Positions 1 through 7,504 of a stretch of 36,188 bases of DNA are shown one piece after another. Within the stretch, counting starts at the first letter, position 1; each line of letters opens with the position of its first letter. Both the position numbers and the translations under genes were made by a program. The notes beneath the pieces are model-generated. The model ran no database searches. It worked only from the letters and a program-made list of their open reading frames with translations, and had not been told where the DNA came from. The DNA is from Fluviibacter sp964387485. GTDB taxonomy: Bacteria; Pseudomonadota; Gammaproteobacteria; Burkholderiales; Rhodocyclaceae. The DNA is taken from the NCBI GenBank assembly GCA_964387485.1, contig CAYLWV010000009.1:1-36188 (forward strand), written 5' to 3'.

Positions 1-571
1 CTTCAGCAAATTTCCAGTTGGCCAGCTTGTCGAGGAAGGTCTCGACGAACTTCGGACGCAGGTTGCGGTAGTCGATGTAGTAGGCATGTTCCCACACGTC
101 AATGGTCAGCAGGGCCTTGTCGCCAGTCGTCAGCGGGGTGCCAGCGGCGCCCATGTTGACGATGTCGACGCTGCCATCGGCTTTCTTGACCAGCCAAGTC
201 CAACCCGAGCCGAAGTTACCGACAGCCGACGTCTGGAAAGCCTTCTTGAACTCGTCGAACGAGCCCCACTTCTTGTTAATGGCATCGGCCAGGGCACCGG
301 TCGGGGCACCGCCGCCGTTCGGCGACAGACAGTTCCAGAAGAAGGTGTGGTTCCAGACCTGGGCAGCGTTGTTGTAAACGCCACCAGCCGGCGCCTTTTT
401 GACGATATCTTCCAGGCTCAGGTTTTCATATTCCGTGCCCGGGATCAGGTTGTTTAGGTTGGTCACATAAGCCTGATGGTGCTTGGCGTAGTGGTAGTCA
501 AAGGTCTCGGCCGACATGTGCGGGGCAAGAGCGTCTTTGGCAAACGGCAGAGCAGGTAATTCAAAAGCCAT
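1..571 (-). CDS. sodB: Superoxide dismutase, Fe type (3' end cut off by window edge)
   Basis: Dismutates superoxide to oxygen and hydrogen peroxide in the cytoplasm. Translating the minus strand from the ATG at 571 gives about 190 residues beginning MAFELPALPF, with no stop before base 1. Iron/manganese SODs of this type are about 192-195 residues, so only a few C-terminal residues are missing. Metal ligands are recognisable: the His of YHYAKHHQAY, the His of AAQVWNHTFFW, and Asp and His of DVWEHAYYIDYRN. The Gln in AAQVWNH is the placement typical of Fe-SOD rather than Mn-SOD. A strong ribosome site (GGAGAACCTCC) lies just before the ATG. It follows xseA on the same strand but has its own promoter in the 101-bp gap. 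Family assignment is secure; metal choice is inferred from the motif. Confidence 0.96.
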   Translation of the reverse strand, partial: MAFELPALPFAKDALAPHMSAETFDYHYAKHHQAYVTNLNNLIPGTEYENLSLEDIVKKAPAGGVYNNAAQVWNHTFFWNCLSPNGGGAPTGALADAINKKWGSFDEFKKAFQTSAVGNFGSGWTWLVKKADGSVDIVNMGAAGTPLTTGDKALLTIDVWEHAYYIDYRNLRPKFVETFLDKLANWKFAE

Positions 572-614
572 GATGGAGGTTCTCCGGGTTGGGGGATTGT
601 TGGTTTAATCTTTG

Positions 615-643
615 ATTCTAGACAGAGCGGGAGCTGCCTGCAA
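615..643 (-). promoter_or_regulatory. Candidate sigma-70 promoter of sodB
   Basis: On the minus strand, TTGCAG (638-643) and TAGAAT (615-620) are separated by exactly 17 bp, about 45 bp upstream of the sodB start codon. Both hexamers are close to the sigma-70 consensus. This is a motif match with no transcript evidence. Confidence 0.55.
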
Positions 644-672
644 GCTTCCTGATGTTTGCGTCGTCCTGGGGC

Positions 673-1917
673 TCAGTTTTCGGCACGGATCGCGTCGATG
701 GTCGCAGCCAGTTGTCCGTCTGCCAGGCGCAGTCGAACGTGCGTCTGAGGCGGGGCTTTATGCACACTGTCGATCAGGTGACCCGCGTCATCCGTGATGA
801 GTGCGTAGCCGCGCTGTAGTGGCTGGTTGGGGTCGAGCGCCAGCAGGCGCAGACGCAGTTCGTTCAAATGGCGCTGCTGTTGCTCCAGGGCTCGCCGAGA
901 CCACAGTTGCAGACGGGTTTCATATTGCCGTAGGCGATCCTGCTGGCGTTCCAGCAGCGCGGTTGGGCTGCGTAGCCGTGCGCTGTAGCTATCCAGCCGC
1001 AGCCACGCGTCTTCAAGTCGACGGTTGGTTAACTGTTGCAGGCGCTGCCGGTACTGCGCAATCTGCTGCAGAAGCCGTGTTTTATCCGGGGCGATCAGTT
1101 CGGCGGCGGCCGTCGGGGTGGGGGCACGCACATCGGCTGCGAGATCCGCCAGAGTTGTATCTGTTTCATGGCCGATCCCGGCAATGATGGGCAAGTTACT
1201 GGCGGCAATGGCGCGTACCACGTCAGCGTCGTTAAAGCTCCACAGGTCTTCCAGAGAGCCACCACCCCGGCAAAGCAACAGGACATCAGCGCGTCCATCC
1301 TGATTGGCTAATTGAATCGCTCGGACGATCTGGGCGGTGGCTTCAGCCCCCTGGACGAGGGTGGGATACAGAATCAACCGAGTATATGGGGCACGGCGTT
1401 CGAGTGTGGTCACGACGTCATGGAGTGCTGCCGCTTGCGGGCTGGTGATGATACCAATCGTGCGGGGAAAGGCGGGGATCGGCTTTTTGCGGTCGGATCT
1501 GAATAGTCCGGCAGCTTCCAGTTCGGCCTTGAGTTGGATGAATCGCTCGTAAAGCGTGCCTAAGCCGCCTTTGACCAATGTTTCGACGGTGAGTTGAAAC
1601 TCACCACGGGCTTCATAGAGCGTCACTTGAACCCGGGCTCGGACTTTGTCACCCTGACGAGGCTGCCATCCCAGTCGTGCAGCCCGGGTGCGGAAGAGGG
1701 CGCAACGCACCTGGGCGCCGGCATCTTTTAGGCTGAAATACATATGACCGGAGCTGGCGACGGTCAGCTGGGCAATTTCGCCTTCGACCCAGAGTGGGGG
1801 AAAGCGCTGTTCGAGTTGGTTGCGAACCGCGGCATTGAGTGCAGAAACCGATAAAACCGGCTCCTGCTGGGGTGTGTCAGACGCTGCGGTGTCGTCAAAG
1901 GTCATGCGGTAACTCAT
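673..1917 (-). CDS. xseA: Exodeoxyribonuclease VII large subunit
   Basis: Catalytic large subunit of exonuclease VII, which degrades single-stranded DNA from both ends together with the small subunit XseB (not in this window). The 414-residue product has the N-terminal OB-fold expected of the family (VLSVSALNAAV ... PPLWVEGEIAQL ... SGHMYFSLKD), then the central catalytic region with FPRTIGIITSPQAAALHD, LCRGGGSLEDLWSFND and IAGIGHETDTTLADLAAD. An Arg/Gln-rich helical region and the C-terminal QRGYALITDD segment follow. The start is placed at MSYRMTFDD. The frame is open 14 codons further upstream (to 1959), but that extension does not resemble the family, and no clear ribosome site marks any start. 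Length is slightly under the E. coli protein, and assignment is confident. Confidence 0.95.
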   Translation of the reverse strand: MSYRMTFDDTAASDTPQQEPVLSVSALNAAVRNQLEQRFPPLWVEGEIAQLTVASSGHMYFSLKDAGAQVRCALFRTRAARLGWQPRQGDKVRARVQVTLYEARGEFQLTVETLVKGGLGTLYERFIQLKAELEAAGLFRSDRKKPIPAFPRTIGIITSPQAAALHDVVTTLERRAPYTRLILYPTLVQGAEATAQIVRAIQLANQDGRADVLLLCRGGGSLEDLWSFNDADVVRAIAASNLPIIAGIGHETDTTLADLAADVRAPTPTAAAELIAPDKTRLLQQIAQYRQRLQQLTNRRLEDAWLRLDSYSARLRSPTALLERQQDRLRQYETRLQLWSRRALEQQQRHLNELRLRLLALDPNQPLQRGYALITDDAGHLIDSVHKAPPQTHVRLRLADGQLAATIDAIRAEN

Positions 1918-2192
1918 GGTGCGTACTTTACCGTGCTTCGTGAATGATCCGGTTGGCATTCGTTTGCAAATGTCAACAATTTTTCCGGAAAAAAGCTTGA
2001 CACGGGTCAGTTTTCTCCACCGCAGTGCAGCGAAGGCATGCCAGACGGCTCTTTGATCATTTCCAGGTGGCTAGAACCCATTAAAAATAAGCTAACTATA
2101 TGAAAAATAACGAATATATAAAACTAGCCTCTTTTTTGTGCAGCGTAAAGCAAGTGCTTGTCCCTGCATGACTTAGACACTTTTATGACAGG

Positions 2193-2244
2193 CTATCCAC
2201 AAACTTATCCACCGTTTTTGTGGATAAGCTGCCGGTGTGGCTAA
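2193..2244. promoter_or_regulatory. Cluster of four DnaA-box-like sites
   Basis: Against the DnaA box TTATCCACA, the sequence shows CTATCCACA at 2193-2201 (8/9), TTATCCACC at 2205-2213 (8/9), the exact reverse complement TGTGGATAA at 2219-2227 (9/9), and TGTGGCTAA at 2236-2244 (8/9, reverse). Two sites point forward and two point backward. The middle pair forms a perfect 9-bp inverted repeat (CTTATCCAC / GTGGATAAG, 7-nt spacer). The two reverse sites lie in a 13-bp near-direct repeat (TGTGGATAAGCTG / TGTGGCTAAGCTG). The cluster sits 33 bp upstream of the candidate exbB -35 and 58 bp downstream of an AT-rich tract. DnaA binding is an inference from the motif only. Confidence 0.55.
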
Positions 2245-2276
2245 GCTGTTGAAATACCATGCGGGGCCGTGGCAAC

Positions 2277-2305
2277 TTGCTCAAAAATGGGGGGCTGGCT
2301 ACACT
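2277..2305 (+). promoter_or_regulatory. Candidate sigma-70 promoter of the exbB-exbD-lpxK operon
   Basis: TTGCTC (2277-2282), a 17-bp spacer and TACACT (2300-2305) lie 29 bp before the proposed GTG start of exbB. Spacing is ideal and both hexamers match four or more consensus bases. It lies immediately downstream of the DnaA-box-like cluster. Confidence 0.4.
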
Positions 2306-2334
2306 GCTGTTTTGGATTTCCACGGGTTAAAAAC

Positions 2335-2940
2335 GTGTTTGCGATCATTCAAGCGGCTGGCTGGCCGATCTGGCCATTACTGATTGCCTCGGTTATTGCA
2401 CTGGCGCTGATTATCGAACGTCTCTATTCCCTCCGTGCTGCAAAGATTTTGCCGCCCGGGCTTTTGCAAAGCGTGCTGGCCACGCTGGCATCGGGTGGTT
2501 ATGATGCCAGCCGATTGACGGTTCTGGAAGAAGGTTCACCGTTGGGGCGTGTGCTGGCTGCCGGTATTCGCAATCAGAACAGCAGCCGTGAAATCATGCG
2601 TGAAGCCATCGAAGAGTCCGGTCGCATGGTCTATCACCAGCTGGAGCGTTATCTGACGACGTTGGGTACCATTGCCTCCATTGCACCATTGCTGGGGCTG
2701 CTCGGTACCCTGGTCGGCATGATCGACATTTTCGGTGCTCAATCGCCAGCCACTGGTAACCCGCAACAACTGGCCTATGGGATTTCGGTGGCCCTGTACA
2801 ACACGACCTTCGGTCTGCTGATTGCCATCCCGGCGCTCATTTTCTGGCGCCATTTCCGGGCGTTGATCGATAAGTTGGTGGTGGATATGGAGCAGCAGGC
2901 CATCAAACTGGTCGAAGTGGTCCACGGTGAGCGCAACTGA
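2335..2940 (+). CDS. exbB: MotA/TolQ/ExbB proton channel family protein
   Basis: Inner-membrane proton-channel subunit that, with ExbD, uses the proton gradient to drive outer-membrane or envelope processes. A GTG start at 2335 gives 201 residues beginning (M)FAIIQAAGWPIWPLL, which is how relatives begin. An in-frame start at 2269 would add 22 residues of unlikely sequence. Three membrane segments are visible, near residues 8-30, 110-135 (SIAPLLGLLGTLVGMIDIF) and 150-175 (GISVALYNTTFGLLIAIPALIFW), the last two carrying the conserved channel-lining Thr and small residues. exbD follows after 15 bp. No tonB is in the window, so ExbB versus TolQ-like use cannot be settled; location beside lpxK and kdsB is a commonly seen betaproteobacterial order. 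Confidence 0.88.
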   Translation: MFAIIQAAGWPIWPLLIASVIALALIIERLYSLRAAKILPPGLLQSVLATLASGGYDASRLTVLEEGSPLGRVLAAGIRNQNSSREIMREAIEESGRMVYHQLERYLTTLGTIASIAPLLGLLGTLVGMIDIFGAQSPATGNPQQLAYGISVALYNTTFGLLIAIPALIFWRHFRALIDKLVVDMEQQAIKLVEVVHGERN

Positions 2941-2955
2941 TCGCCGGAGAGCCAG

Positions 2956-3378
2956 ATGAATTTTCGCCGGGGTGCTGGGCGCGATGAGCCCGAAATCAAC
3001 CTGATTCCCTTTATTGATGTGTTGCTGGTCATCATCATCTTTCTGATGATGACGACGACCTATAACAAGGTGGCCGGTATCGAGATCGATTTACCGACCG
3101 CCAGCACGACCAATCCGACACCGCCGGATGAAATCACCGTTTCGGTGACTGCCAGCGGGTCCGTGGTGGTCGATGGTCAGAGCCTGTCGAAACCGGGAAT
3201 CGATGCTGTGGCCGTGGCATTAAAGACTGCAGCGGCCAAACGTACCTCTGGTAAACCGCCGGTCGTCTCGATTAACGCCGATGCCAAGGCCACGCATCAG
3301 AGTGTCATTGATGTGATGCAGGCGGCGCATCAGGCAGATCTGACACAGATTTCCTTTACGACCCGTAGCGGTTCATGA
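2956..3378 (+). CDS. exbD: ExbD/TolR family biopolymer transport protein
   Basis: Partner of the upstream ExbB-type channel protein. The 140-residue product starts MNFRRGAGRDEPEINLIPFIDVLL, with the conserved membrane Asp of FIDVLLVIIIFLMMTT in its single transmembrane helix (about residues 18-38). A periplasmic domain of about 95 residues follows, ending in the family's I-D-V-M-x-x-x-x-x-A-x-x-x-x-I-S pattern (VIDVMQAAHQADLTQIS). A GGAGAG ribosome site precedes the ATG. The stop codon overlaps the start of lpxK (ATGATG at 3375), suggesting translational coupling. Length and layout are normal. Confidence 0.93.
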   Translation: MNFRRGAGRDEPEINLIPFIDVLLVIIIFLMMTTTYNKVAGIEIDLPTASTTNPTPPDEITVSVTASGSVVVDGQSLSKPGIDAVAVALKTAAAKRTSGKPPVVSINADAKATHQSVIDVMQAAHQADLTQISFTTRSGS

Positions 3379-4415
3379 TGCTGAAGCCCGAGATGGTGGA
3401 GGCCAGTTGGTACGGCCGAACCCGTCTGGGGGTTGTCTGGCATGCCGTATTGGTGACCTTGTCCTTGCTCTATGGGCTCATCATCCGTCTGCGTCGCCAG
3501 TGTTATGCGCTCGGCCTTTTGAAGGCGACACGGTTACCCGTACCTGTACTGGTGGTCGGTAATCTCATTGTCGGTGGGGCCGGTAAAACGCCGGTCGCCC
3601 GTGCGCTGGCGCAACAACTGAAAACACTGGGCTGGCATCCGGGCATTATTAGTCGGGGTTATGGCAGAACCGTGCCTGGCGTCCGGGCCGTCGGTCCAGA
3701 TGATTTACCGAGCACCGTGGGTGATGAGCCTTTGCTCTATGCCCAGGATGGTTTCCCGGTATATGTGGGCGAACAGCGTGCGGCTGCCGGGCGGGCTTTG
3801 CTGGCGGCCAACCCCAGCGTGAATATTCTGATCGCCGATGATGGCTTACAACATCTGGCATTAGCGCGTGACTTGGAAGTTGTGGTCTTTGACCAGCGCG
3901 GCGTGGGTAATGGCCGGCTGCTCCCGGCTGGCCCCTTACGAGAGCCCTTGAGCCGGTTGAAGAATGCGCTGGTACGTGGCTTGATCATTCAGGGGCAACC
4001 GGCACAGAAGGATTGGCCACGCGTACCCCGGTTTGCCATGAGCCTGGTGCCTGATCAGGTCTATCCATTGAATCAACCGGCAGAGCCCCGATCACTGCAT
4101 AGCTTCTCGGGTCAGTCGGTGGTTGCGTTGGCCGGAATTGGCCATCCCGAACGTTTTTTTACCATGTTGCGTGCGCAGGGATTGCAGGTTGATGGTCGGG
4201 CATTTCCGGATCATCATGCGTTTGAGCCGGCCGATATGCCGATGACCTCGCTGCCGGTGCTGATGACAGCGAAGGATGCAGTAAAATGCCGTGAATTTGC
4301 TGCCGGGCACGACAACTGGTTTGTGGTGCCCGTGAGCGCCAGCTTTTCCCCTGCGTTGCCGTTGACCGACTGGTTGGCGGACATCAACGCAGCGCCTGCG
4401 ATGGAGAATCGTTAA
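3375..4415 (+). CDS. lpxK: Tetraacyldisaccharide 4'-kinase (lipid A synthesis)
   Basis: Phosphorylates the 4' position of the lipid A disaccharide precursor at the inner membrane using ATP. The 346-residue protein has an N-terminal membrane-associated helix (about residues 20-37) and a P-loop, GNLIVGGAGKTP, at about 62-73. It also has the SRGYGR motif and the ADDGLQH segment that holds family catalytic residues. Two adjacent ATGs (3375 and 3378) are possible starts, and either overlaps the exbD stop. The downstream Trm112-like gene begins immediately after the lpxK stop. The family call is secure from the motifs. Confidence 0.95.
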   Translation: MMLKPEMVEASWYGRTRLGVVWHAVLVTLSLLYGLIIRLRRQCYALGLLKATRLPVPVLVVGNLIVGGAGKTPVARALAQQLKTLGWHPGIISRGYGRTVPGVRAVGPDDLPSTVGDEPLLYAQDGFPVYVGEQRAAAGRALLAANPSVNILIADDGLQHLALARDLEVVVFDQRGVGNGRLLPAGPLREPLSRLKNALVRGLIIQGQPAQKDWPRVPRFAMSLVPDQVYPLNQPAEPRSLHSFSGQSVVALAGIGHPERFFTMLRAQGLQVDGRAFPDHHAFEPADMPMTSLPVLMTAKDAVKCREFAAGHDNWFVVPVSASFSPALPLTDWLADINAAPAMENR

Positions 4416-4589
4416 ATGGATCCGCGACTGTTAGAAATTCTTGTCTGTCCTGTCTGCAAGGGCAAACTGGCCTTTGATAAAACGTCCCAGGAGCTGACCT
4501 GTCAGCCCTGTCAGCTGGCTTACCCGGTGCGTGACGGGATTCCCATCATGATGCAGGATGAAGCCCGCCGCATCGGGCAGGCCGGCTGA
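4416..4589 (+). CDS. Trm112 family small zinc-ribbon-like protein (YcaR-type)
   Basis: A 57-residue protein, MDPRLLEILVCPVCKGKL followed by LTCQPCQLAYPVRDGIPIMM. Two CPxC-type pairs (CPVC and CQPC) and the YPVRDGIPIMM signature identify the Trm112/YcaR family, usually about 60 residues. Eukaryotic and archaeal Trm112 activates methyltransferases. The bacterial YcaR group lacks an assigned role that I can state with confidence. Its ATG abuts the lpxK stop (TAAATG), so it is probably translated in the same operon. Its place between lpxK and kdsB is a widely conserved proteobacterial arrangement. Confidence 0.9.
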   Translation: MDPRLLEILVCPVCKGKLAFDKTSQELTCQPCQLAYPVRDGIPIMMQDEARRIGQAG

Positions 4590-4604
4590 TCGGGCAGGGC
4601 GGCA

Positions 4605-5423
4605 GTGAGCTACGTTACTTTTCGCGTGGTCATTCCGGCCCGCCTCAAATCGAGTCGTTTGCCGGATAAGCCCCTGCTAGATCTTGGGGGCAAACCCATG
4701 GTGGTACGTGTCTGTGAGCGGGCGCAACGCTCCGGTGCCGATACCATTGTTGTTGCCACCGATAGCCGTGATGTCCGCGACGCAGTCCGCTCGGCGGGCT
4801 TTGATGTCTGCATGACCCGTGAAGATCACCCCAGTGGTACTGACCGGATTGCCGAAGTGTGTGATCACTACGGCTGGGCCGATGAAACGGTGGTCGTCAA
4901 TGTGCAGGGGGACGAACCGTTCCTGCCGCCGGCGTTGATTGATCAGGCCGCACACCAGTTGGTGGATTCGGGCGCCGATATGGCGACCCTGGCACATGCC
5001 ATTCATGATGCCGGAGAGTTGTTCAACCCGAACATCTGCAAAGTGGTCATGAAGGCGAATGCCGATGCCCTGTATTTCTCGCGGGCGCCGATTCCCTTTG
5101 CACGTGATGATTTTGCGCCAACCTGGCAGCAGGGAGGGCGGCCACAGACCCTACCCACTCAAGGCTACGATTGTTATCGGCACATCGGCCTATATGCCTA
5201 TCGTCGTCGTTTTTTACGAGACTATGCCAGTCTGACACCCAGTCCTCTGGAATCCATCGAGGCGCTGGAGCAGCTACGTGCCCTTTGGCACGGTTACCGG
5301 ATCAGTGTGGCGGTGACCCAAACCCTGCCGCCGGCCGGTGTCGATACACCGGATGATGCCGTACGAGCGCAGAAAGCGTTTCAGGAGGATTTCGCTGCGC
5401 TGCGCATTGACCCTCAGGCGTAA
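4605..5423 (+). CDS. kdsB: 3-deoxy-manno-octulosonate cytidylyltransferase
   Basis: Activates Kdo as CMP-Kdo for addition to lipid A in the cytoplasm. The 272-residue sequence shows the nucleotide-binding start VIPARLKSSRLPDKPLLDLGG (split here by its Arg and Pro residues), the motif TREDHPSGTDRIAEV, the Mg-binding VNVQGDEPFL, and YFSRAPIPFARD. These are standard for KdsB, which is usually about 250 residues. The start used is the GTG at 4605 (MSYVTFRVVIPAR). It lies 15 bp after the Trm112-like gene, so the lipid A/Kdo genes form one transcription unit. The C-terminal VDTPDD segment is also family-typical. Confidence 0.95.
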   Translation: MSYVTFRVVIPARLKSSRLPDKPLLDLGGKPMVVRVCERAQRSGADTIVVATDSRDVRDAVRSAGFDVCMTREDHPSGTDRIAEVCDHYGWADETVVVNVQGDEPFLPPALIDQAAHQLVDSGADMATLAHAIHDAGELFNPNICKVVMKANADALYFSRAPIPFARDDFAPTWQQGGRPQTLPTQGYDCYRHIGLYAYRRRFLRDYASLTPSPLESIEALEQLRALWHGYRISVAVTQTLPPAGVDTPDDAVRAQKAFQEDFAALRIDPQA

Positions 5424-5493
5424 TTACCGTAAGTTTTTTGCAAGGTGGATATTCCACACTCTAACCATTCCATTTCATTAATCGAGGATACCG

Positions 5494-6147
5494 ATGAAAC
5501 TCATTCTGTTAGGCGCTCCGGGCGCTGGTAAAGGCACCCAGGCCAAATTTATCTGTGAAAAATTCGGTATTCCGCAAATTTCCACCGGCGATATGCTGCG
5601 CGCTCAGGTCAAAGCCGGCACACCGCTGGGCCTGGAAGCCAAAAAGCACATGGACTCGGGTGGTCTGGTGCCGGATGCCGTGATCATCGGTATGGTCAAA
5701 GAGCGTCTGAAAGAAGCGGATTGCAAGAACGGCTATCTGTTCGATGGTTTTCCACGCACGATTCCGCAGGCCGAAGCCATGAAGGATGCCGGTGTCCCGC
5801 TTGATATCGTTCTGGAAATCGATGTGCCGGATCAGGACATCATCGACCGTATGGCCGGTCGTCGTGTGCACCTGGCATCGGGCCGCACTTATCACATCAG
5901 CTACAACCCGCCCAAAGTGGCCGGCAAGGATGACGTGACCGGTGAAGATCTCATCCAGCGTGATGACGACAAGGAAGAAACCGTTCGCAAGCGCCTGGAC
6001 ATTTACCACAGCCAGACCAAGCCACTGGTGACCTTCTACACCACCTGGAAGAACGCTGGCGATGCTGCTGCACCGAAAGTGGCCAAAGTGGCGGGTGTTG
6101 GTAGCGTTGATGAAATTACCGCACGTGTACTGGGCGCACTGAACTAA
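5494..6147 (+). CDS. adk: Adenylate kinase
   Basis: Interconverts ATP + AMP and 2 ADP in the cytoplasm. The 217-residue protein has the P-loop GAPGAGKGTQ (residues 7-16), the AMP-binding STGDMLR, the hallmark FDGFPRTIPQAEA, and a long-type LID domain (GRRVHLASGRTYHISYNPPK ... DDVTGEDLIQRDDD). The LID lacks the zinc-binding cysteines found in many Gram-positive enzymes. A GAGG ribosome site precedes the ATG. In the 70-bp leader a weak promoter (TTGCAA, 16 bp, TCTAAC near 5438-5465) spans a GTGGA-TAT-TCCAC inverted repeat (5445-5457). The gene ends in a strong terminator hairpin. Confidence 0.97.
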   Translation: MKLILLGAPGAGKGTQAKFICEKFGIPQISTGDMLRAQVKAGTPLGLEAKKHMDSGGLVPDAVIIGMVKERLKEADCKNGYLFDGFPRTIPQAEAMKDAGVPLDIVLEIDVPDQDIIDRMAGRRVHLASGRTYHISYNPPKVAGKDDVTGEDLIQRDDDKEETVRKRLDIYHSQTKPLVTFYTTWKNAGDAAAPKVAKVAGVGSVDEITARVLGALN

Positions 6148-6163
6148 TTCAGTCGTTTCCGGT

Positions 6164-6210
6164 GATCGGGCGTCCGGTTGGCTCTGCCAATCTGGCGCCC
6201 GATCTGTTTT
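6164..6210 (+). terminator. Long terminator hairpin after adk
   Basis: An outer stem GATCGGGCG (6164-6172) pairs with CGCCCGATC (6196-6204). The intervening bases continue pairing with wobbles and one mismatch to an inner stem TTGGC/GCCAA (6178-6182 with 6186-6190) closed by a TCT loop. TGTTTT follows at 6205-6210. This makes a stem of about 19 bp, long for an intrinsic terminator. It ends only 8 bp before the next start codon. Confidence 0.75.
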
Positions 6211-6218
6211 AATAGCGT

Positions 6219-7439
6219 ATGAAAAACGCGCTGTACTTTCAGTCAGGCGGGGTCACGGCCGTTATCGGCGCCACCGCAGCCGCATTGATCGCGGCACATG
6301 CCCAACACGCAGATGGTCGACTGTATGCCGCCGAGCATGGCCTGGCCGGTCTGATCCATCAACGCTTGTTTGATGCGTCCGCCTTGTCGGAGGCGATGCG
6401 TCTGGCGTTGAGTCAGATTCCCGGCGGTGGTCTGGGTTCGGGCCGCACCTTATTGTCGCCCTATGATGAGAATCCTGAACAGTGGGCCCGCGTCCGTGAT
6501 GTACTGGTTGCCCATCAGATTGCGACAATCTACGTGAATGGCGGCAACGGTTCCATGGATACCGCTGCCAAGTTGGTCGAACTGGGGGCGCGCTTTGAGC
6601 TGCCCCTCCAGGTCATTGGTCTACCCAAAACGATTGATAACGATCTGGAAGGTACCGACACCTCGCCGGGTTTCGGTTCTGCGTTGAAGTATCTGGCAGC
6701 GTCACTGATGGAAGCAGCGCGTGATCATTGCGCTATGGCGACCAAGCCCAGTGTCTTTATTCTCGAGGTTATGGGTCGGCATACCGGATGGCTCACCGCC
6801 TGTGGGGCTGTTGCACGTCTGCCGGCGGCCATGAGTAAGCCGTTAATGCTCTTTCCAGAACGCATTTTTCAGGAAGAAGCCTTTGTTGCCGCCGTACGTC
6901 AACGTTTCGAGCAACACCCGGCTTGTGTCTGTGTTGTTTCGGAAGGAATTCGTACGGAGGGTGGTGCGTTTTATGCCCAGCAGAATGTGGCAGCGCGTTA
7001 CGGTCATGAGCAACTGGGGGGGGCTGGCAGTGCTGTGGCGGCACTGCTACGAGATAAGCTCGGCGTCAAAGTCCATGTGGCTGTACCGGATTACATGCAG
7101 CGTGCCGCCCGGCACGTGGCCAGTGCCACCGACATCGCGCAGGCTGAGGCCGTTGCACAACATGCCGTGCAGCTAGTCCAGCAGGGGCAGAGTGGCGTGA
7201 TGGTGAATATTGTGCGCGATGCAGAGACACCGTATGCATGGCATTGTGCTTCGGTGCCGCTCGCAACCATCGCCAATCGGGAACGGTGCTTTCCCGATGC
7301 CTGGATTGATGGCCCGGGATTTGGGGTTACCGATGAGGCGTTACAGTATTTGCGCCCCCTGATTCAGGGCGAAGCCCCTGTGCTTTGGCGTGATGGTCTC
7401 CCGGACTATCCGTGGGTTGAGTGGCCGGTCATGTCCTAG
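6219..7439 (+). CDS. 6-phosphofructokinase, PPi-type lineage with mixed donor-specificity residues
   Basis: Phosphorylates fructose 6-phosphate to the 1,6-bisphosphate in glycolysis; PPi enzymes run reversibly. The 406 residues begin MKNALYFQSGGVTAVI, as PPi-dependent relatives do. The donor-binding motif reads GGNGSMDTA (108-116), the catalytic loop PKTIDNDLEGTD (136-147), and the sugar-binding motif MGRHTGW (185-191). The Lys of PKTIDND (137) is PPi-type. The Gly of GGNGS (111), at the position that is Asp in classical PPi enzymes, is ATP-type, so the phosphoryl donor cannot be assigned by motif. The ATG lies 8 bp after the adk terminator with no visible ribosome site, so leaderless or read-through expression is possible. 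Confidence 0.9.
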   Translation: MKNALYFQSGGVTAVIGATAAALIAAHAQHADGRLYAAEHGLAGLIHQRLFDASALSEAMRLALSQIPGGGLGSGRTLLSPYDENPEQWARVRDVLVAHQIATIYVNGGNGSMDTAAKLVELGARFELPLQVIGLPKTIDNDLEGTDTSPGFGSALKYLAASLMEAARDHCAMATKPSVFILEVMGRHTGWLTACGAVARLPAAMSKPLMLFPERIFQEEAFVAAVRQRFEQHPACVCVVSEGIRTEGGAFYAQQNVAARYGHEQLGGAGSAVAALLRDKLGVKVHVAVPDYMQRAARHVASATDIAQAEAVAQHAVQLVQQGQSGVMVNIVRDAETPYAWHCASVPLATIANRERCFPDAWIDGPGFGVTDEALQYLRPLIQGEAPVLWRDGLPDYPWVEWPVMS

Positions 7440-7504
7440 CGCATCGCTTCCCGCCCATGTGATCAACCTGAAATCGTTTGCCGTAAAATCTTCTGAGTGT
7501 GTCT

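Larger units (their letters stand above)
1918..2334. other. 417-bp intergenic region between divergent xseA and exbB
   Basis: The longest non-coding stretch in the window. It holds a 14-bp perfect palindrome, TTTTTCCGGAAAAA (1980-1993). It also has an AT-rich tract at about 2078-2135 containing two copies of AAAAATAA and the run CGAATATATAAAAC. A small inverted repeat, AAGCA-AG-TGCTT, lies near 2147-2158. Next come four DnaA-box-like 9-mers (2193-2244) and a candidate promoter (2277-2305) ahead of exbB. No convincing xseA promoter was found, although TTGACA occurs on both strands near 1970-2002. No protein-coding reading frame was recognised here. Confidence 0.7.

Noticed and set aside
2078..2244. 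Calling the DnaA-box cluster the replication origin outright
   Set aside because: None of dnaA, dnaN, rpmH, gidA or parAB lies nearby, and strand bias of genes does not clearly switch here; kept as a DnaA-site candidate only.
2269..2334. Upstream extension of exbB to 2269
   Set aside because: The 22 added residues (Cys- and Gly-rich) do not fit the family, they would begin on a rare start inside the candidate promoter, and relatives begin at FAIIQAAGWPIWPLL.
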